This document shows positions 45,861 through 57,137 of a stretch of DNA of 64,000 nucleotides, one piece after another. Below the pieces are notes generated by a model. The model was not told where the DNA came from, did not search any database, and worked only from the letters and a program-made list of their open reading frames with translations. This stretch comes from Takakia lepidozioides (lineage: Eukaryota; Streptophyta; Takakiopsida; Takakiales; Takakiaceae). Position numbers and translations under genes: made by a program. Location: the NCBI GenBank assembly GCA_030704615.1, contig CM060732.1, positions 50,325,053 through 50,389,052 of the forward strand. The letters are read 5' to 3'. Every line of letters begins with the position of its first letter. Position 1 is the first letter of the stretch.

Positions 45861-45867
45861 ACAGAAG

Positions 45868-45889
45868 TTCTCTCTCTCTCTCTCTTTAT
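45868..45889. repeat. (CT)n microsatellite in PAP 3' region
   Basis: A run of about ten TC/CT dinucleotides lies 56 bp beyond the PAP stop codon in the minus sense. Confidence 0.9.
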
Positions 45890-45944
45890 CAACAATTTCT
45901 GGACAATCTATAAAAAAATTCTTCTCTGAAATTCTCTCGTCCCC

Positions 45945-48089
45945 TCACAACTGTGTTTCACTAGCTCCCAAGGCTTGCCATGGCCGTCGCCATTCTCTAT
46001 GACAGCAAACCTTGACAGCAGCTACTCCAATTGCAGCTCCCACAACAAATGCAAGAATAAAACACAAGGTTCCCACCAACCAACCCCCTGAGTGAAAGTC
46101 ACTGCTCAACCAGTGTTGGTTCATCACAGACTTAACATCCACTGAGGCAACTGGAGATGGAATGTGAACTACATCATGAGCTTCACCGTCGTGATTTCCA
46201 ACACATGTCACTGTCAACAATTCTTTTGTAGCATGGAGTCGAACGTAACCAAACTGGAAGCTTCGGAAGAGTGACCAGCTGGGTTGTGGGAAGATAGGGA
46301 GGGTGGCTTGTTAGGCGGGGCTGGTCAATGGGTTGCCAGTCCTGGCCCCCCATGCCTATTACTATATGTACAGGCAAAGCTCCAGTTGATTTGGATGGAT
46401 CTGCACAAGTGAAATTTTGCATGGGGCAGGTCCGCTCATACTTGTGGACATGGCCCCAGAGTGCAAGACTTACCTCGTTCTTCACCAGCAGCGGCTCAAG
46501 ATGTGCAATAAGATTTTGGGTAATGAGCAGCTCCATGGCTCCATTGTCGGTGGAGTACATTGGCCGGTGCCCCAAAACCACTATAAAAGGTGTTTTCTTC
46601 CTGTCCACGCTCTTGAGGTCCTGAGCAATGAATACCAGCTGATCACTGCTGGGGAGGAAATCTGTCTCTGTTGAGAAGTAGAGGAAATGGACCACCCCGA
46701 AGTCCATGGAATAGTAGAGGTTCCTTGTGTCTGGGGCTCCCGTCTCAGTGGCCAGAGAGGAATTCCCAGGCATGTGAAACCGTAAACTGTAAGGCACACC
46801 ACATTCACCACCCCCATCCCTCCCATAGGGAGCCCAATCCGGCTTCCAGGGCTGTGCAGGCCAGTCGTACTCATGGTTCCCAATGCAAACGTGGTAGGGG
46901 GCACGGGCAGCAACAGGTTCAATCTGAGAGAAAAATGCATCCCAGAGCCACGAATAGCCTCTTGCATAGCTTATGTCCCCAATGTGGGACACGAATGTAG
47001 GCTTGTCACCAAGTTGTTCAAGGTCCCGCTGCAGCCATTTCATGGTATTTAGACTTTCATGCTGCACCCAGCTGTACGTTTTGTAAGGAACCCAAGTCCC
47101 CATATCACCAAACAGGAGAGCATCAGTCTCCTCAGAGTCAACAGATGGTGCCACAAAACTGTACATCTGGCTCCATCCTTCTTCCTCACTTCCCACCTGA
47201 CAGAAAAATGGAGAGAACACAGGGGACTGCTATTAATTTCCTTGTATGGAGAGATACATTTTCATGCTTCAACGGGCAGAATGTATGTTGACTTGGATGA
47301 TTCAGCTAGGGCCCATGTATATTCAAGTTACAAAATGAACCACAATTCTCTGACAGGAAGTAGGGGGTCAAGGGAATGGGCTTCTGTGCTAACCTCATAA
47401 TAGTACCGTTTTCCAGAACGCAATCCAGTCAAAAGTGCATTGTGTATAAGGCCTGGATCCCTCCATCCAATCGTCGTGTTGGCAGGAGAGTCACACATAT
47501 CCGACTGCCGGTAAGTGAGATAAGAGGCCTCCACAGCCATGTTCAACTGAGCTTCGTCTTCACCATATTTGACGAAGCTTTTGAGAGAATCTTTCGTGAC
47601 AAACATAACTCGGATTTCGTCTGGGTTGTTGGTCAAAGAAAGATGGACCTGTGTGGGCTCATTGAAATTGACAAAGCCCACATTATCACTAACAGCAAGC
47701 CGATGCTCGCTGCTTGGCAATGGATTCTGGTCGTCGTCCAAAGGTGTGGTTGAAGTAGCATTGAGACCCTTGAACAGACGGAACTGGTATGGAGCACGCA
47801 GGTTCAGTGCAGGGATGACTAATGAGCATGAGCCAGATGTCCAGCCAGCACAGGAGGAGAGGAGAATGTACCCGATGAAATGCTTGTCATCGGACTCTGG
47901 GGGGGTGTAGATTCCAAGCCAGTCGAGATCCGTGGGCGAGTCGATGCCCTTCCATGTGAAAGTTATCGCATCCCCTGACCTCTGTAACGTTGTTGGAGAT
48001 GCATCCAGGCTCACGGCCTGCACTAAGCTCTCCTTTATTAAGATTATGATAAGCAAGAACAAAAAGAAGTGGACTGTCCCGCACTCCAT
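45945..48089 (-). CDS. Purple acid phosphatase, PAP2/PAP9 type, with one apparent frameshift
   Basis: Coding exons 48089-47394 and 47196-45945 join in phase at RYYYE|VGSEE. The ATG at 48089 follows a likely 5'-UTR intron acceptor (TTTGCAG|GG). Residues 1-26 are a signal peptide ([11 protein letters not shown]), followed by an Fn3-like PAP N-domain ([20 protein letters not shown]). All five metal-binding blocks are present: [38 protein letters not shown]. The C-terminus has a single membrane helix ([20 protein letters not shown]) and a basic tail, as in Arabidopsis PAP2/PAP9. Near 46285-46305 the frame changes: PIFPQP...[13 protein letters not shown] continues in another frame, while the original frame runs to a stop at 46183. 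Without the shift the product is about 649 residues, close to AtPAP2. It hydrolyses phosphate esters with a Fe-metal centre; the location of the protein is inferred from family members. Confidence 0.9.
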
Positions 48090-48109
48090 CCCTGCAAATG
48101 ACAAGCCGA

Positions 48110-49307
48110 CAGGTAAAAGATGTCAAAATCACTCCCCGAAAGAACCTGCCCAGTGAGGGAGGGAATGACAAACAGTAACAGACTGGAAAAACTACAAAGT
48201 TCATGGTAGACAACTCACGGAAACACAATAGCACAAAACACAATCGCGAATTAGCAAAAACCCGTTCTCGAAAAACATTTTCTACATTGAACAGATCCTA
48301 AATTATCTTGCTGTAAAGCTGCCAGCTGGGGATCGAGCGTACAAAGGTGATGCCAATGTTAACAGGATTCGATAGCAGAAGACTCTCCAAACACAGACAT
48401 GTATCGCCCCATCCTTCTCCCTCTCTTTCTCAATGAAAACCACTACGCATCCTTCCAGCAAACATTCACAACCTTTGAGCAACAGACCCAAAACCACCCC
48501 CCTTCACATCGATCCTCCCCAAATGACAGAAGAGTCCGAGCAGACAATCGGAGAAAGGCTAGAATCCATACCAGTGCCGAGGACGACAAAAGCGCCTTCA
48601 CTTGCAGTCACCACTCGTCTCCGTGCATGTCCCAACAGTCAAAAATTGGTAAGAAATTTTATCAACCATGCTCTGTAGACAGGTCTCCCAACACTCTGTG
48701 AGCGAGAAAGAAATGTTGATATCAACTCCGCCACAACATCCTCTACACTTCACTAGACATGAACTGATGACTGAGACAAGTGATCAAATACGGAGAAGAG
48801 AGAGAGGATTGTAGACTAAGTAAGTCCTCCAACAAGCAAGCAGCAACCCAACTCAGAATTTCCCCCCAGCTCCTTCCTTGTGTGAATCCAGTGAGAGCAC
48901 ACCACAGAGACACACACAGAGGGATGCTTCAGTGGAGCAGACGACACGGTGTGTAGTGTGCACATAACGTGCGAGCGCATTTACATACCGGATGGAACAC
49001 AACTTCATCCACAAGTCATGCATCCAACCCCTATGAACATTTTCATCTCGCACAGGCCGTTGCAATGGGCCACGTGGCAGTTCCGGCATATTCTCTCGAG
49101 CATTTCAGACAATGAGGTTCTTGAATATTCTCTAGCCACCGCTTTTCTCTTGCCTCTTGCTACTTTTTGCTTGTCTGGGAAGATCATCCCCGGATTTCTC
49201 TACACTACTCACTGCACTTTCCAAACTGGAACGCCCATGTGTGATTTCACGGATTTGCCCCGGCATCATACCCACTGGCCTTTTTGTATTTTGTATTTTT
49301 TATAAAT
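48110..49307. other. PAP 5' region
   Basis: This contains the probable 5'-UTR intron and promoter of the PAP gene on the minus strand. The donor of the 5'-UTR intron was not fixed. No other gene was recognised. Confidence 0.45.
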
Positions 49308-49530
49308 AAAAAGGGAAATACCCGGGAGCGACAGCTGAGTCACAAACCGAGGCCCCTTAATTATAGTGACGAGAAAAGTAACCTCTTTCAGAGTAACCTT
49401 GCCGCGAAGGCTTTTCGCATGGGACACCACCCAAAGGAAGGGGGAGAAGAACATACCCCACCCGTCAAGGTAGCAGGATTTGACCCCATAATCATCTGAG
49501 TGGCACTCAACGCAATATCCAACCAGCGTT
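49308..49530 (-). mobile_element. tRNA-derived SINE, copy 4
   Basis: This is the reverse complement of the family at 13235: AAGGGAAATACCCGGGAGCG, GGCCCCTTAATTATAG, CCTTGCCGCGAAGGC and, at the head, AGGATTTGACCCCATAATC then GGCACTCAACGC. The A-box end is interrupted by a T run and resumes as AACTTGAGCCACG at 49549. Confidence 0.8.
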
Positions 49531-49559
49531 TTTTTTTATATTTAAGAACTTGAGCCACG

Positions 49560-50839
49560 TTGGCTCCTGGCTAGCCTATGAAGAAGATCAATTGGCGACT
49601 TTGTGGCATGAGATTTCGAAACGGTGGCTACTGTCAAGAATGTTTGATGAGTTCTATGCGAACTCAACTCATGTAGTGTTCGGTTTGTGGGAGCGACAAG
49701 GGAGGTAAATTTTTCTAAGTAACAACGACACTGCATATTGCAAAGCATGTTGTTGAGCGAAAATACCCTATGGAGGAATTGCCCCTCAGCCACAAAGACT
49801 CTGCCCACTGCAGCAGAGGGCAAGACCTACACAAGCAAACCACGTTAGTGTACAAGAACAAAACCCGGAACACCTTAAAAGTTTCGTGCAGATCAGAAGA
49901 AGGCAAAGAAACCATGGAAACAAAGGCAACCAGCCTAGCACAACTCTCTCACATGGATACAATCCATTGACAAATATGACTAAGTTAATCTTGTACAAGA
50001 TCAGCAACTCTGCTCAAAGCCTCATGTGCCAGTGCAAGAGGCGGTGCAAGTCTGCTTAAATGGAGGTGCATGACACGGATACTAGGGAATAAGCGAAACC
50101 TAAACGAGAGTTCCCTCCATAGCTCGACCCCTTGGCGAAAGCAGAAAGAGTTTGAACCTAAGGCTTTGCTCCTTGCACGGGCAGGGTGGTAGGGTTTCTA
50201 GAAATCTATATCAAGATCATTTGGATCTAACGAACCCGAATGACATGTGTCTCTTTCCCTGTGCGATAGCTGTACAGGTGGCGTCCTCATTGCAGCGACA
50301 TGATGGCATTAGGGAGGGCAGTAATGCGAAACAGTGCCATATTTTAACCCATAATTCCTTTGTAGATTTCGTGAGGCCAGTTTCTTCCTTGAAAAGTGGC
50401 GAAATTTCGCGCATTAAAAAAATGTTGTATCCAACATATGTTTTACTTTTTCCATATACCTAACTCTTACGCAGCAAAAACCAAAAACGTGATAATTATG
50501 TGAAAAACAAGCGGGTTGCGCATGGCTCCTCTTTGTGAATAGCGATATCTACTTTCATCCATGATAAACTTGAAATTCATCCATTTATTCCTCATCAATT
50601 GTTCAATATGAGAGATGTTATTTGAGGGAGGTGTTACCTGGAGGCAAGGTAGTTTTCAACAAAAGAGAGGAGGTGACACCTGGGGAAGGCACAACATGGG
50701 CTTAACTTAGCGATTTTTGACGTTGATGCATAGTCTCCTCTTTATTCTAAAGAGGAGCCAATAGACATTTTAATTTTTTGACTGCACATTAGATGGGTGC
50801 CTACCTGCTCTCTGGCTTGCCAATTTCCAGGTCAATCGG
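49560..50839. other. No gene recognised
   Basis: Short frames only, with no recognisable motif. Confidence 0.45.
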
Positions 50840-51112
50840 GAACAAATCAGGGTTGGGCGGTTAACCGCCGGCTTTGGTTTCGGTTATAAGCTACCCGTTA
50901 CAAGGGACCGGGCCGGAACCTGACCCACTTCTGCAGTACCGGACCCCAAACCGGGATCAGCGTAGAACCGCCGGTTCGTGTTGGGAGTCCCACGTGTGAT
51001 AACCAGCAATTGGGTAAAAATAGGTTGGGGTTGGTTCCTCCCAAAACCCTTGGTGGGCCCTTGGTATAACACTTGGTGGGACCACGGCAAAACCTCTTTA
51101 TAGTTCTATGAA

Positions 51113-51334
51113 GGTACTTGAGCAGGTAGCCAAGTGGTGGGGTGTTTGTGCCTTGCCTGTACATGACCTAGGTGATCTTGGGTTCAATCCTTCAGCATGT
51201 GCCTTCGGACCGTCCATTGGGCCCTCGATGGCCTGTTGTGTTGAGCAGTAGGCTCTGTAAATTCTGTAAATTCACTGGACGTTAAAGAATCTTTATCTTT
51301 ATCTTTATGAAGTTGGGTAAGATCCTCGGTTAAA
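51113..51334 (+). mobile_element. tRNA-derived SINE of a second family
   Basis: GGTAGCCAAGTGGTGGGGTG fits an A box and CTTGGGTTCAATCCTTC a B box at tRNA spacing. The body ends TAAAGAATCTTTATCTTTATC, i.e. a short TATCTT repeat tail. It lies inside the hAT-like element. Confidence 0.7.
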
Positions 51335-51352
51335 TCCTTCAGCATAAGAGAG

Positions 51353-51445
51353 AGAGAGAAGACTCCGGCCGAAGCCAGCGTAACTAAGAGTCACTTTGCC
51401 TCAGGGCTATTGCCGCCTTTCGGGGGTGGGCCCTATAAATATACC
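51353..51445 (-). repeat. Dispersed repeat related to 27283-27345 and 29305-29350
   Basis: The reverse complement contains GGCGGCAATAGCCCTGAGGC, AAAGTGACTCTTAGTTACGC and GGCCGGAGTCTTCTC, matching the 27.3-kb copy. Confidence 0.75.
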
Positions 51446-52040
51446 ATGAGATCTTGGGTTCAATCTTAAGCTCCATGAGATCCGGGTTCAAACTTCAAAC
51501 CGGGTTCATTAATCAAATTGTTAGCATATGCGAATACATTAAGATGGATCAAGTATATTTAAAAAATTTATTTATTCTCTTTTACAGGTTTTTAGTGTAT
51601 TTTTGTTTTAATGAAAATTACTAAAATCCCTGAATTTTAGTTGAAATATTTGAATACATGATTATTTAATGTATCAACCAAATTTCTCATATTGATAAAA
51701 CATTTTAAAACTAATTGGATTAAATAAATATACTTAAAAAATAGAACCGGAACCTAACCGGAACCGTTAGTTTTTTTTCAGCAACTGACCGGTAACCGGA
51801 ACCGCCCCCATGTTTAAAAGTTGGATCCGGAACCGAACCGGAACCAGCTCAATAGGAAAAAGCCGGAACCGGAATTCGGAACCGTCTCTTGAGATAATTG
51901 TGGAACATGAATAGAAGGTTCCTTCACAAATGCAAGAACCTCCCAACCCTGGAACAAACTGAAAACCCCACCTCTGAAAGTGGGGCCGTATTTTGGGCCC
52001 CACTCATTAAAAATTCAGTTTGGATTTACTTTGATGAATA

Positions 52041-52540
52041 NNNNNNNNNNNNNNNNNNNNNNNNNNNNNNNNNNNNNNNNNNNNNNNNNNNNNNNNNNNN
52101 NNNNNNNNNNNNNNNNNNNNNNNNNNNNNNNNNNNNNNNNNNNNNNNNNNNNNNNNNNNNNNNNNNNNNNNNNNNNNNNNNNNNNNNNNNNNNNNNNNNN
52201 NNNNNNNNNNNNNNNNNNNNNNNNNNNNNNNNNNNNNNNNNNNNNNNNNNNNNNNNNNNNNNNNNNNNNNNNNNNNNNNNNNNNNNNNNNNNNNNNNNNN
52301 NNNNNNNNNNNNNNNNNNNNNNNNNNNNNNNNNNNNNNNNNNNNNNNNNNNNNNNNNNNNNNNNNNNNNNNNNNNNNNNNNNNNNNNNNNNNNNNNNNNN
52401 NNNNNNNNNNNNNNNNNNNNNNNNNNNNNNNNNNNNNNNNNNNNNNNNNNNNNNNNNNNNNNNNNNNNNNNNNNNNNNNNNNNNNNNNNNNNNNNNNNNN
52501 NNNNNNNNNNNNNNNNNNNNNNNNNNNNNNNNNNNNNNNN
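52041..52540. other. Assembly gap of 500 N
   Basis: Exactly 500 undetermined bases, suggesting a placeholder of arbitrary size. Confidence 0.99.
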
Positions 52541-52712
52541 AGCAGGCCGTGGCCTTGTTCAAAGCTTGGAATTGTACCTAATGTCATTCTGAACACTGCC
52601 CGGCAGCTCTGGAAAAGGGGAAAGAGATCGACATGTTTGCAAAATGAAGGCCTTGCTTGGTGCCTGCAGAATCCATGGCAATGTGGAGATGGCTGAACGT
52701 GCGGCACGAAGG
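52541..52712 (+). pseudogene. PPR protein fragment (PLS type) at the gap edge
   Basis: Directly after the gap the readable pieces are AVALFKAWN, then in another frame LEKGKEIDMFAK, then ACRIHGNVEMAERAARR. The last is the very characteristic (LLG)ACRIHGNVE motif near the E domain of PLS-class pentatricopeptide repeat proteins, which bind organellar RNA. Frame changes between the pieces imply a broken copy, or introns plus errors. The upstream part, if any, is in the gap. Confidence 0.72.
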
Positions 52713-53430
52713 TAACCTTCTTCAATCACATTTCACCCTGTTTTTCCCTGTTACCAGAGTAGTCCCTAAATTTTCATGTTAGAATTTCCTCCTGCAAGTT
52801 AGCTCGTTCGTAATGTGAGGTTGGCCATGACTTTTATACAGATCCTTCACAATTGTGGGACAACTGCAATCACCAGGTGTGGCTTTTCTTAATGTACGAT
52901 GTGAAGAAGTTTGTCCAGCCTGCAAAGGTGGGCTCTTGGCTCTTGTGAGTACCATGATTTGGTATTCTTCCTAATGTTTACAAGGTTCTTGGAAGAGTCA
53001 GCTTGCAGGTCTTAGCAGGCTGTGTTTCAATCTCTGCCTCCTCAGCTATACCGTGGTGTGTCTCACAGACCAATCTGACATTACCTGACTACAGACAAAC
53101 AGCACACACAAGAGTCATTTTTTGGGTTGAGTGGTCGGTCAAATCCTCCATGAGTCAAGGACAATGTGGTGAGGGCACGTTTCACCGCCTGTTTTTCCTC
53201 TCATCAGACTTGGCCCTGAGATGCATGTTGAATTTTGCATGGGTGATAAGTAGGGTTGGGTGTTTGCTGGAACAATTGTAGGCTGTCATTGTCAGCCGCT
53301 AGCAGTAAGGGAAGGATGTATGCATGATGTGTGTAGAGCTTGGATAGCTGAGGGAGCAGGGGTAGAGTCTGGCCGGTCCAGATTCATCCAAGAGGGCGGG
53401 ACTTCAAGCTCACAATTACCTATAATTCCC
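52713..53430. other. No gene recognised; one segment shared with the window's right edge
   Basis: 52875-52970 (GTGTGGCTTTTCTTAATGTA, GATGTGAAGAAGTTTGTCCA, GGGCTCTTGGCTCTTG) closely matches the reverse complement of 63895-63990, at the edge of the minus-strand retroelement. Otherwise nothing coding was recognised. Confidence 0.6.
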
Positions 53431-53453
53431 TGTGGATCAATAGCTGCAGATAA

Positions 53454-54025
53454 CCTGCTATGGATGTGAGCCGAGTTCGAGCTTTCATGGGGTTAGCAAA
53501 CTATTATAGACGGTTTGTTAAGGGATTTAGTGCCATTGCAAAGGCTCTAACCAAACTGACCAAGGTGGACCAGGATGGGCAGTGGGAAGATGAGCCAGAA
53601 CAAGCTTTTCAAGAGCTCAAGGCGAGGTTGACCTCGGCGCCCATCTTGAGATGACCTATCAGGGGGCATTCTTTTCAGCTGCATACAGTTTGGAGCGTGC
53701 TGGGGCTTGGAACGGTGCTCACACAGGTGGATGATGAGGAAGAGAGTTCGTAGTGGCTTATGCTAGCCGCTCAAACAACGCTGCAACAAGTCTAAGTATA
53801 GCTCATATGAGGGAGAATGCTTAGCTACAGTGTGGGCCGTGGCACACTTCAGGTGCTATCTATACGGCAATCTCTTCACCTTGTCACGGATCACCAACCA
53901 CTCAAGTGGTTGATGGAGTCAGACAAGCTTACGGGGAGCTTGCACGGTGGGCACTCATCCTTCAAGAGTATGACTTTCAGGTTGTGCATTGACTGGGTTT
54001 GGTCAATCGGGATGTATTAGAGGGC
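53454..54025 (+). pseudogene. Ty3/gypsy RT-RNase H fragment
   Basis: VRAFMGLANYYRRFVKGFSA and the following EPEQAFQELKARLTSAPIL are the RT thumb/connection signature of Ty3 elements. After frame breaks, LVTDHQPLKWLM is the RNase H segment. Integrase is absent: the 3'-end sequence of another family follows at 54030. Confidence 0.85.
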
Positions 54026-54029
54026 TGCT

Positions 54030-54497
54030 TGGGCTTAGACGCTTTTACGGGATCTGTGGGGTACCCTTAATTTTTACACAGACTGAAACCAACAGGAGCC
54101 TTAGGGTGATAGCAACAGGCTTTAGGGGGGAAGATACACAGCCGGCGACACAGTCATCATAGTCCAACACAGTCGACACAGCACCACACACAGCCGTCAC
54201 ACACACTTCGCACATCCAACAACAGTCAGTCACACAGCCCACACACCACAATGCAACACCTTCACAGGCCCCACAACACAACAATCCAGTCACACAGCCC
54301 TACACAGCCGCCACAGTCTTTGCCACAGCCCCTACACACACCCCCTACACACACCCAGTCACAGCCATACACACCAGATCCCGCTCACATCCTTATACAA
54401 GCCAGTCACACAATCTCTGGCAACTTGTGAACAGTTATCATTGCATGGAACTACGGGGTTGAACGACATCTGAAAAATGAACGTGTACTACACAGGG
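54030..54497 (+). mobile_element. Retroelement 3' internal end with CACAGCC tract
   Basis: CTTAGACGCTTTTACGGGATCTG, ACCCTTAATTTTTACACAGAC and CAACAGGAGCCTTAGGGTG are repeated in inverse orientation at 57533-57603. A CA-rich tract of CACACAGCC, GTCACACAC and CACAACAC variants follows (54085-54410), and then the LTR at 54498. Confidence 0.8.
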
Positions 54498-55056
54498 TGA
54501 CGGTTAGTTAGGAAAGCGGTTAGAACAGCTTGTAGGTAGAAAAAGCGAAGAGCGGGGACGTGGAGAGGATCACTTCTTGGTGGGGGACTTTTGGCATCAG
54601 GACTGGGAAATAGGGGGGAGAGTACATATTTGAGTGGAAAGATGAAGAGCACGGAGTAGGAGAAGTGACGATCTATTGTTACTTGATGAATCAAGCTGTA
54701 GAATTGTAATGTAGAGTAGATTAGAGACCCATGGCTTCACGCCTGATACTTGAAAGATATTAATCTGATACATACTTCATACTCACACTGAGTAGAGAGA
54801 CCTGAGTGAAGCTGCGGAATGAATGGATGGAACTTGATAGATTTCTGAAGCAAACTGATACTTAATTGCAGATATAAGGTAACTCGCTAACATTAATGTG
54901 GGAAGGATTACAAATAGGAAACACCCCATGATACACTAGCTGTAGGTCATGACTGATTGTTCTGAGCGGGCTAAGTGCTTAGAGATTTCCAACTCTTCTA
55001 TCTTGGAGTTCCCACCTCGGATAGCGAAGGGATGGGTGAGTAAAAGCCGCTCGACA
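54498..55056 (+). mobile_element. LTR copy 2 followed by a primer binding site
   Basis: 559 bp, TGACGG...CGACA, nearly identical to 9983-10539. It is preceded by retroelement 3' sequence and followed by a primer binding site, so this LTR could serve as both 3' LTR of one element and 5' LTR of the next. Confidence 0.88.
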
Positions 55057-55058
55057 TT

Positions 55059-55076
55059 TGGCGACCATACTGGGGA
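55059..55076 (+). promoter_or_regulatory. tRNA primer binding site
   Basis: TGGCGACCATACTGGGGA starts two bases after the LTR with TGG, as expected for pairing to a tRNA 3' CCA end. It resembles the TGGCGCC...GGGGA sites of plant Ty3 elements. The tRNA was not identified. Confidence 0.7.
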
Positions 55077-56513
55077 ACTGGGTCATGAACAACCAGATGT
55101 GACAGGCATCTGGTGGGATCATGGTGGATGGAGAATTAAAGAATTTGATGTGAATAAAATTCCCTGTGAAATGGAGAAGAAAGATTTCCAAACGATTCTT
55201 TCAGAGGTTCTTGGAATTGCCAGACGGTTGTAAAGAAAATTCTTTTAAAAGAGTGCATGATGCTGACCCTGAATGGGGTCTGGAGAAAGGAGTGATAAAG
55301 ATTTATCAGGTGGCCTGTAGAGGAAGAGCACGTTTGGTTACCGACACTGGTTTATGTGTGATAGCATTGCTATCCATTAGCAAGTAGAGTTTGAAGGCTG
55401 GGAGGAAAGAAAGGTGAATGTTTATACTCATATGCATGAAGAGCTTGTACTGGTAAAGAATTGGATTCCAAAGGATATTTTGTGGATCAAACTCACACCA
55501 AGAACAGCTTTCCAGACTTGTTTGCCATATGGTTATATGTTAACAGAGACTTCTGTATAGCCAAGGGTGCATTGAAGCTTGAAAGAAACCCAGGCATATA
55601 CGAGAGATCTTATAGAAGAGAGTTTTGGTTATTGCCACATTAAAAAGAAATAAAAGACATGGGACATGAGTGATTAAAGAGAAGCTAGACTCCAGAGATA
55701 TTCAGCAAAAAGAAAGCTATCTGAAAGCTAATTATCCATATCTTTGGCAGAGAGGAATAGACATAGGGAATCATCTGGACCTCTCACGCCATTAAGATCA
55801 AAGAGTACATCACCCATACCCGGAAGAACTAGAGTTGGATGCCACTCCTTCTTTTTCTTTGCAAGAAAGATTTAAGGGAATTGGTACGGGAAGAAGATCA
55901 ATCACGAGGTGAAAGATCTTGAGGTACATCCCGGATAAAAGATTTGACAGAAATCTTTGATAAGAGTTGGCATGGAACACCAAAAGCAGGAACTCCATTT
56001 TCTGAAGCGGAGGGTGAAGAAGGAGGAGAGGATGTGGCAGAGCCAACGGAGAGTTCAGACTCTCTAACACCATTGCAGTTGAGTTACATGAGTGAAGAAG
56101 AAACCCAAGGGCAGAACTTGGAGGATGAAAATAGAGAGAAGAAATTGGAAGAGGAAGAGTATGAAGAAGTAGACCCAACAGCTGAGGTTGAGACTACAAC
56201 CATGACATCCCAACCCGTTGGACCTGGATCAAGTGGAGCACTTGGATCACATGCCAACGAAGGTGTCGGCTCAGGGGGATCAGGCGGGCTGCCTGGATCT
56301 GGCTCTGGGGGGCCAGTAGCAGGGAGTGCTCAGGGGCCACCACTTGGTGGAAGATCCACCACAACTACAACAGGTCCTCAAGGACCAGCACCAGCAAGGG
56401 TGCCAGCACCTGTCAGTGGGCAGAAGGTAGGGCCACAGATGGCGTTACAACCACACGGGCACAACCACCTTTTCCAATTATTCAGGAAAAGGGGATCCCG
56501 ATGTACACATTAG
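55077..56513 (+). pseudogene. Gag-like region of the LTR element
   Basis: Broken frames follow the primer site. An early one reads WWDHGGWRIKEFDVNKIPCE, a later one (55944-56513) is acidic then Gly/Ser/Pro-rich (EEGGEDVAEP, GSGGSGGLPGSGSGGP). The position and composition suggest a gag N-terminus and linker. No CCHC knuckle was seen. A purine run, AGGAAAAGGGGA, is at 56484-56495. Its frames open with TTG or internal codons, so starts are uncertain. Confidence 0.5.
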
Positions 56514-56529
56514 CCAATTTGAGCACATG

Positions 56530-57137
56530 TGTATATCGAGCGGCTTTATCTCACCCATCCCTTCGCTATCCGAGGCGGAAACTCCAAGATAGAAGAGAAG
56601 GAAATCTCTAAGTACTCAGCCCGCTCAGAACAATCAGTCATGACCTACAACTAGTGTATCATGGGGGTGTTTCCTATTTGTTTTCTTTTCCGCATTCATG
56701 TTAGCTAGCTACCTTACTATTGATAATTGAGTATCAGTTTGCTCATCAACTCATCCATTCATTCCACAGCTTCACTCAGCTCAGATATCTCTACACACAG
56801 TGTGATTGTATCGTATAAGTATCAGATTATGATTTATCAGGTATCCAGGCCGAAGCCATTGTGTCTCTAATCTCCTCTACAATATCACTACAACTTGCAT
56901 ATAACAGGCATTTACTAATCATCTCTCCTCCTTCACCGTGCTCTCCATGCTTGCTTTCGTTCTTCCTCTCCGCCCGATCCACTTATCCATCTCTGACCTT
57001 CCTCCCCGAGTCCCTCCCCTCTCATCCATGTACCATTCCTCCCCCTCGATTGCTTCCAAGATTTTATCCCCTTCTCAGTCCTTGCTTCTCCTTTTATCTT
57101 CCTACCCGTGGCTCTAACCGTTTCCTCACTAACCGTC
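56530..57137 (-). mobile_element. LTR copy 3, inverted and diverged
   Basis: This is the reverse complement of the 54498 LTR, recognisable from ATCGAGCGGCTTT, CATCCCTTCGCTATCCGAGG, CAGCCCGCTCAGAACAATCA and TGACCTACAACTAGTGTATC at its left to CACTAACCGTC at its right. It contains more substitutions than copies 1 and 2. Confidence 0.85.

Larger units (their letters stand above)
50848..51951. mobile_element. hAT-like non-autonomous element, 1.1 kb, with internal SINE
   Basis: The left end CAGGGTTGGGCGGTT and the complement of the right end AACCTCCCAACCCTG agree at 14 of 15 positions. Flanking octamers are GAACAAAT (50840-50847) and GAACAAAC (51952-51959). Both subterminal regions are full of CCGGAACC and GGTTCCGG-type motifs. 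There is no transposase frame; the middle holds a tRNA-derived SINE and AT-rich sequence. Confidence 0.85.

Noticed and set aside
51123-51195. Possible tRNA gene
   Set aside because: It has promoter-box resemblance only, is followed by a SINE-like body with a TATCTT tail, and sits inside a transposon.
51898-52725. Long frames spanning the N gap
   Set aside because: They are open only because N codons carry no stops.
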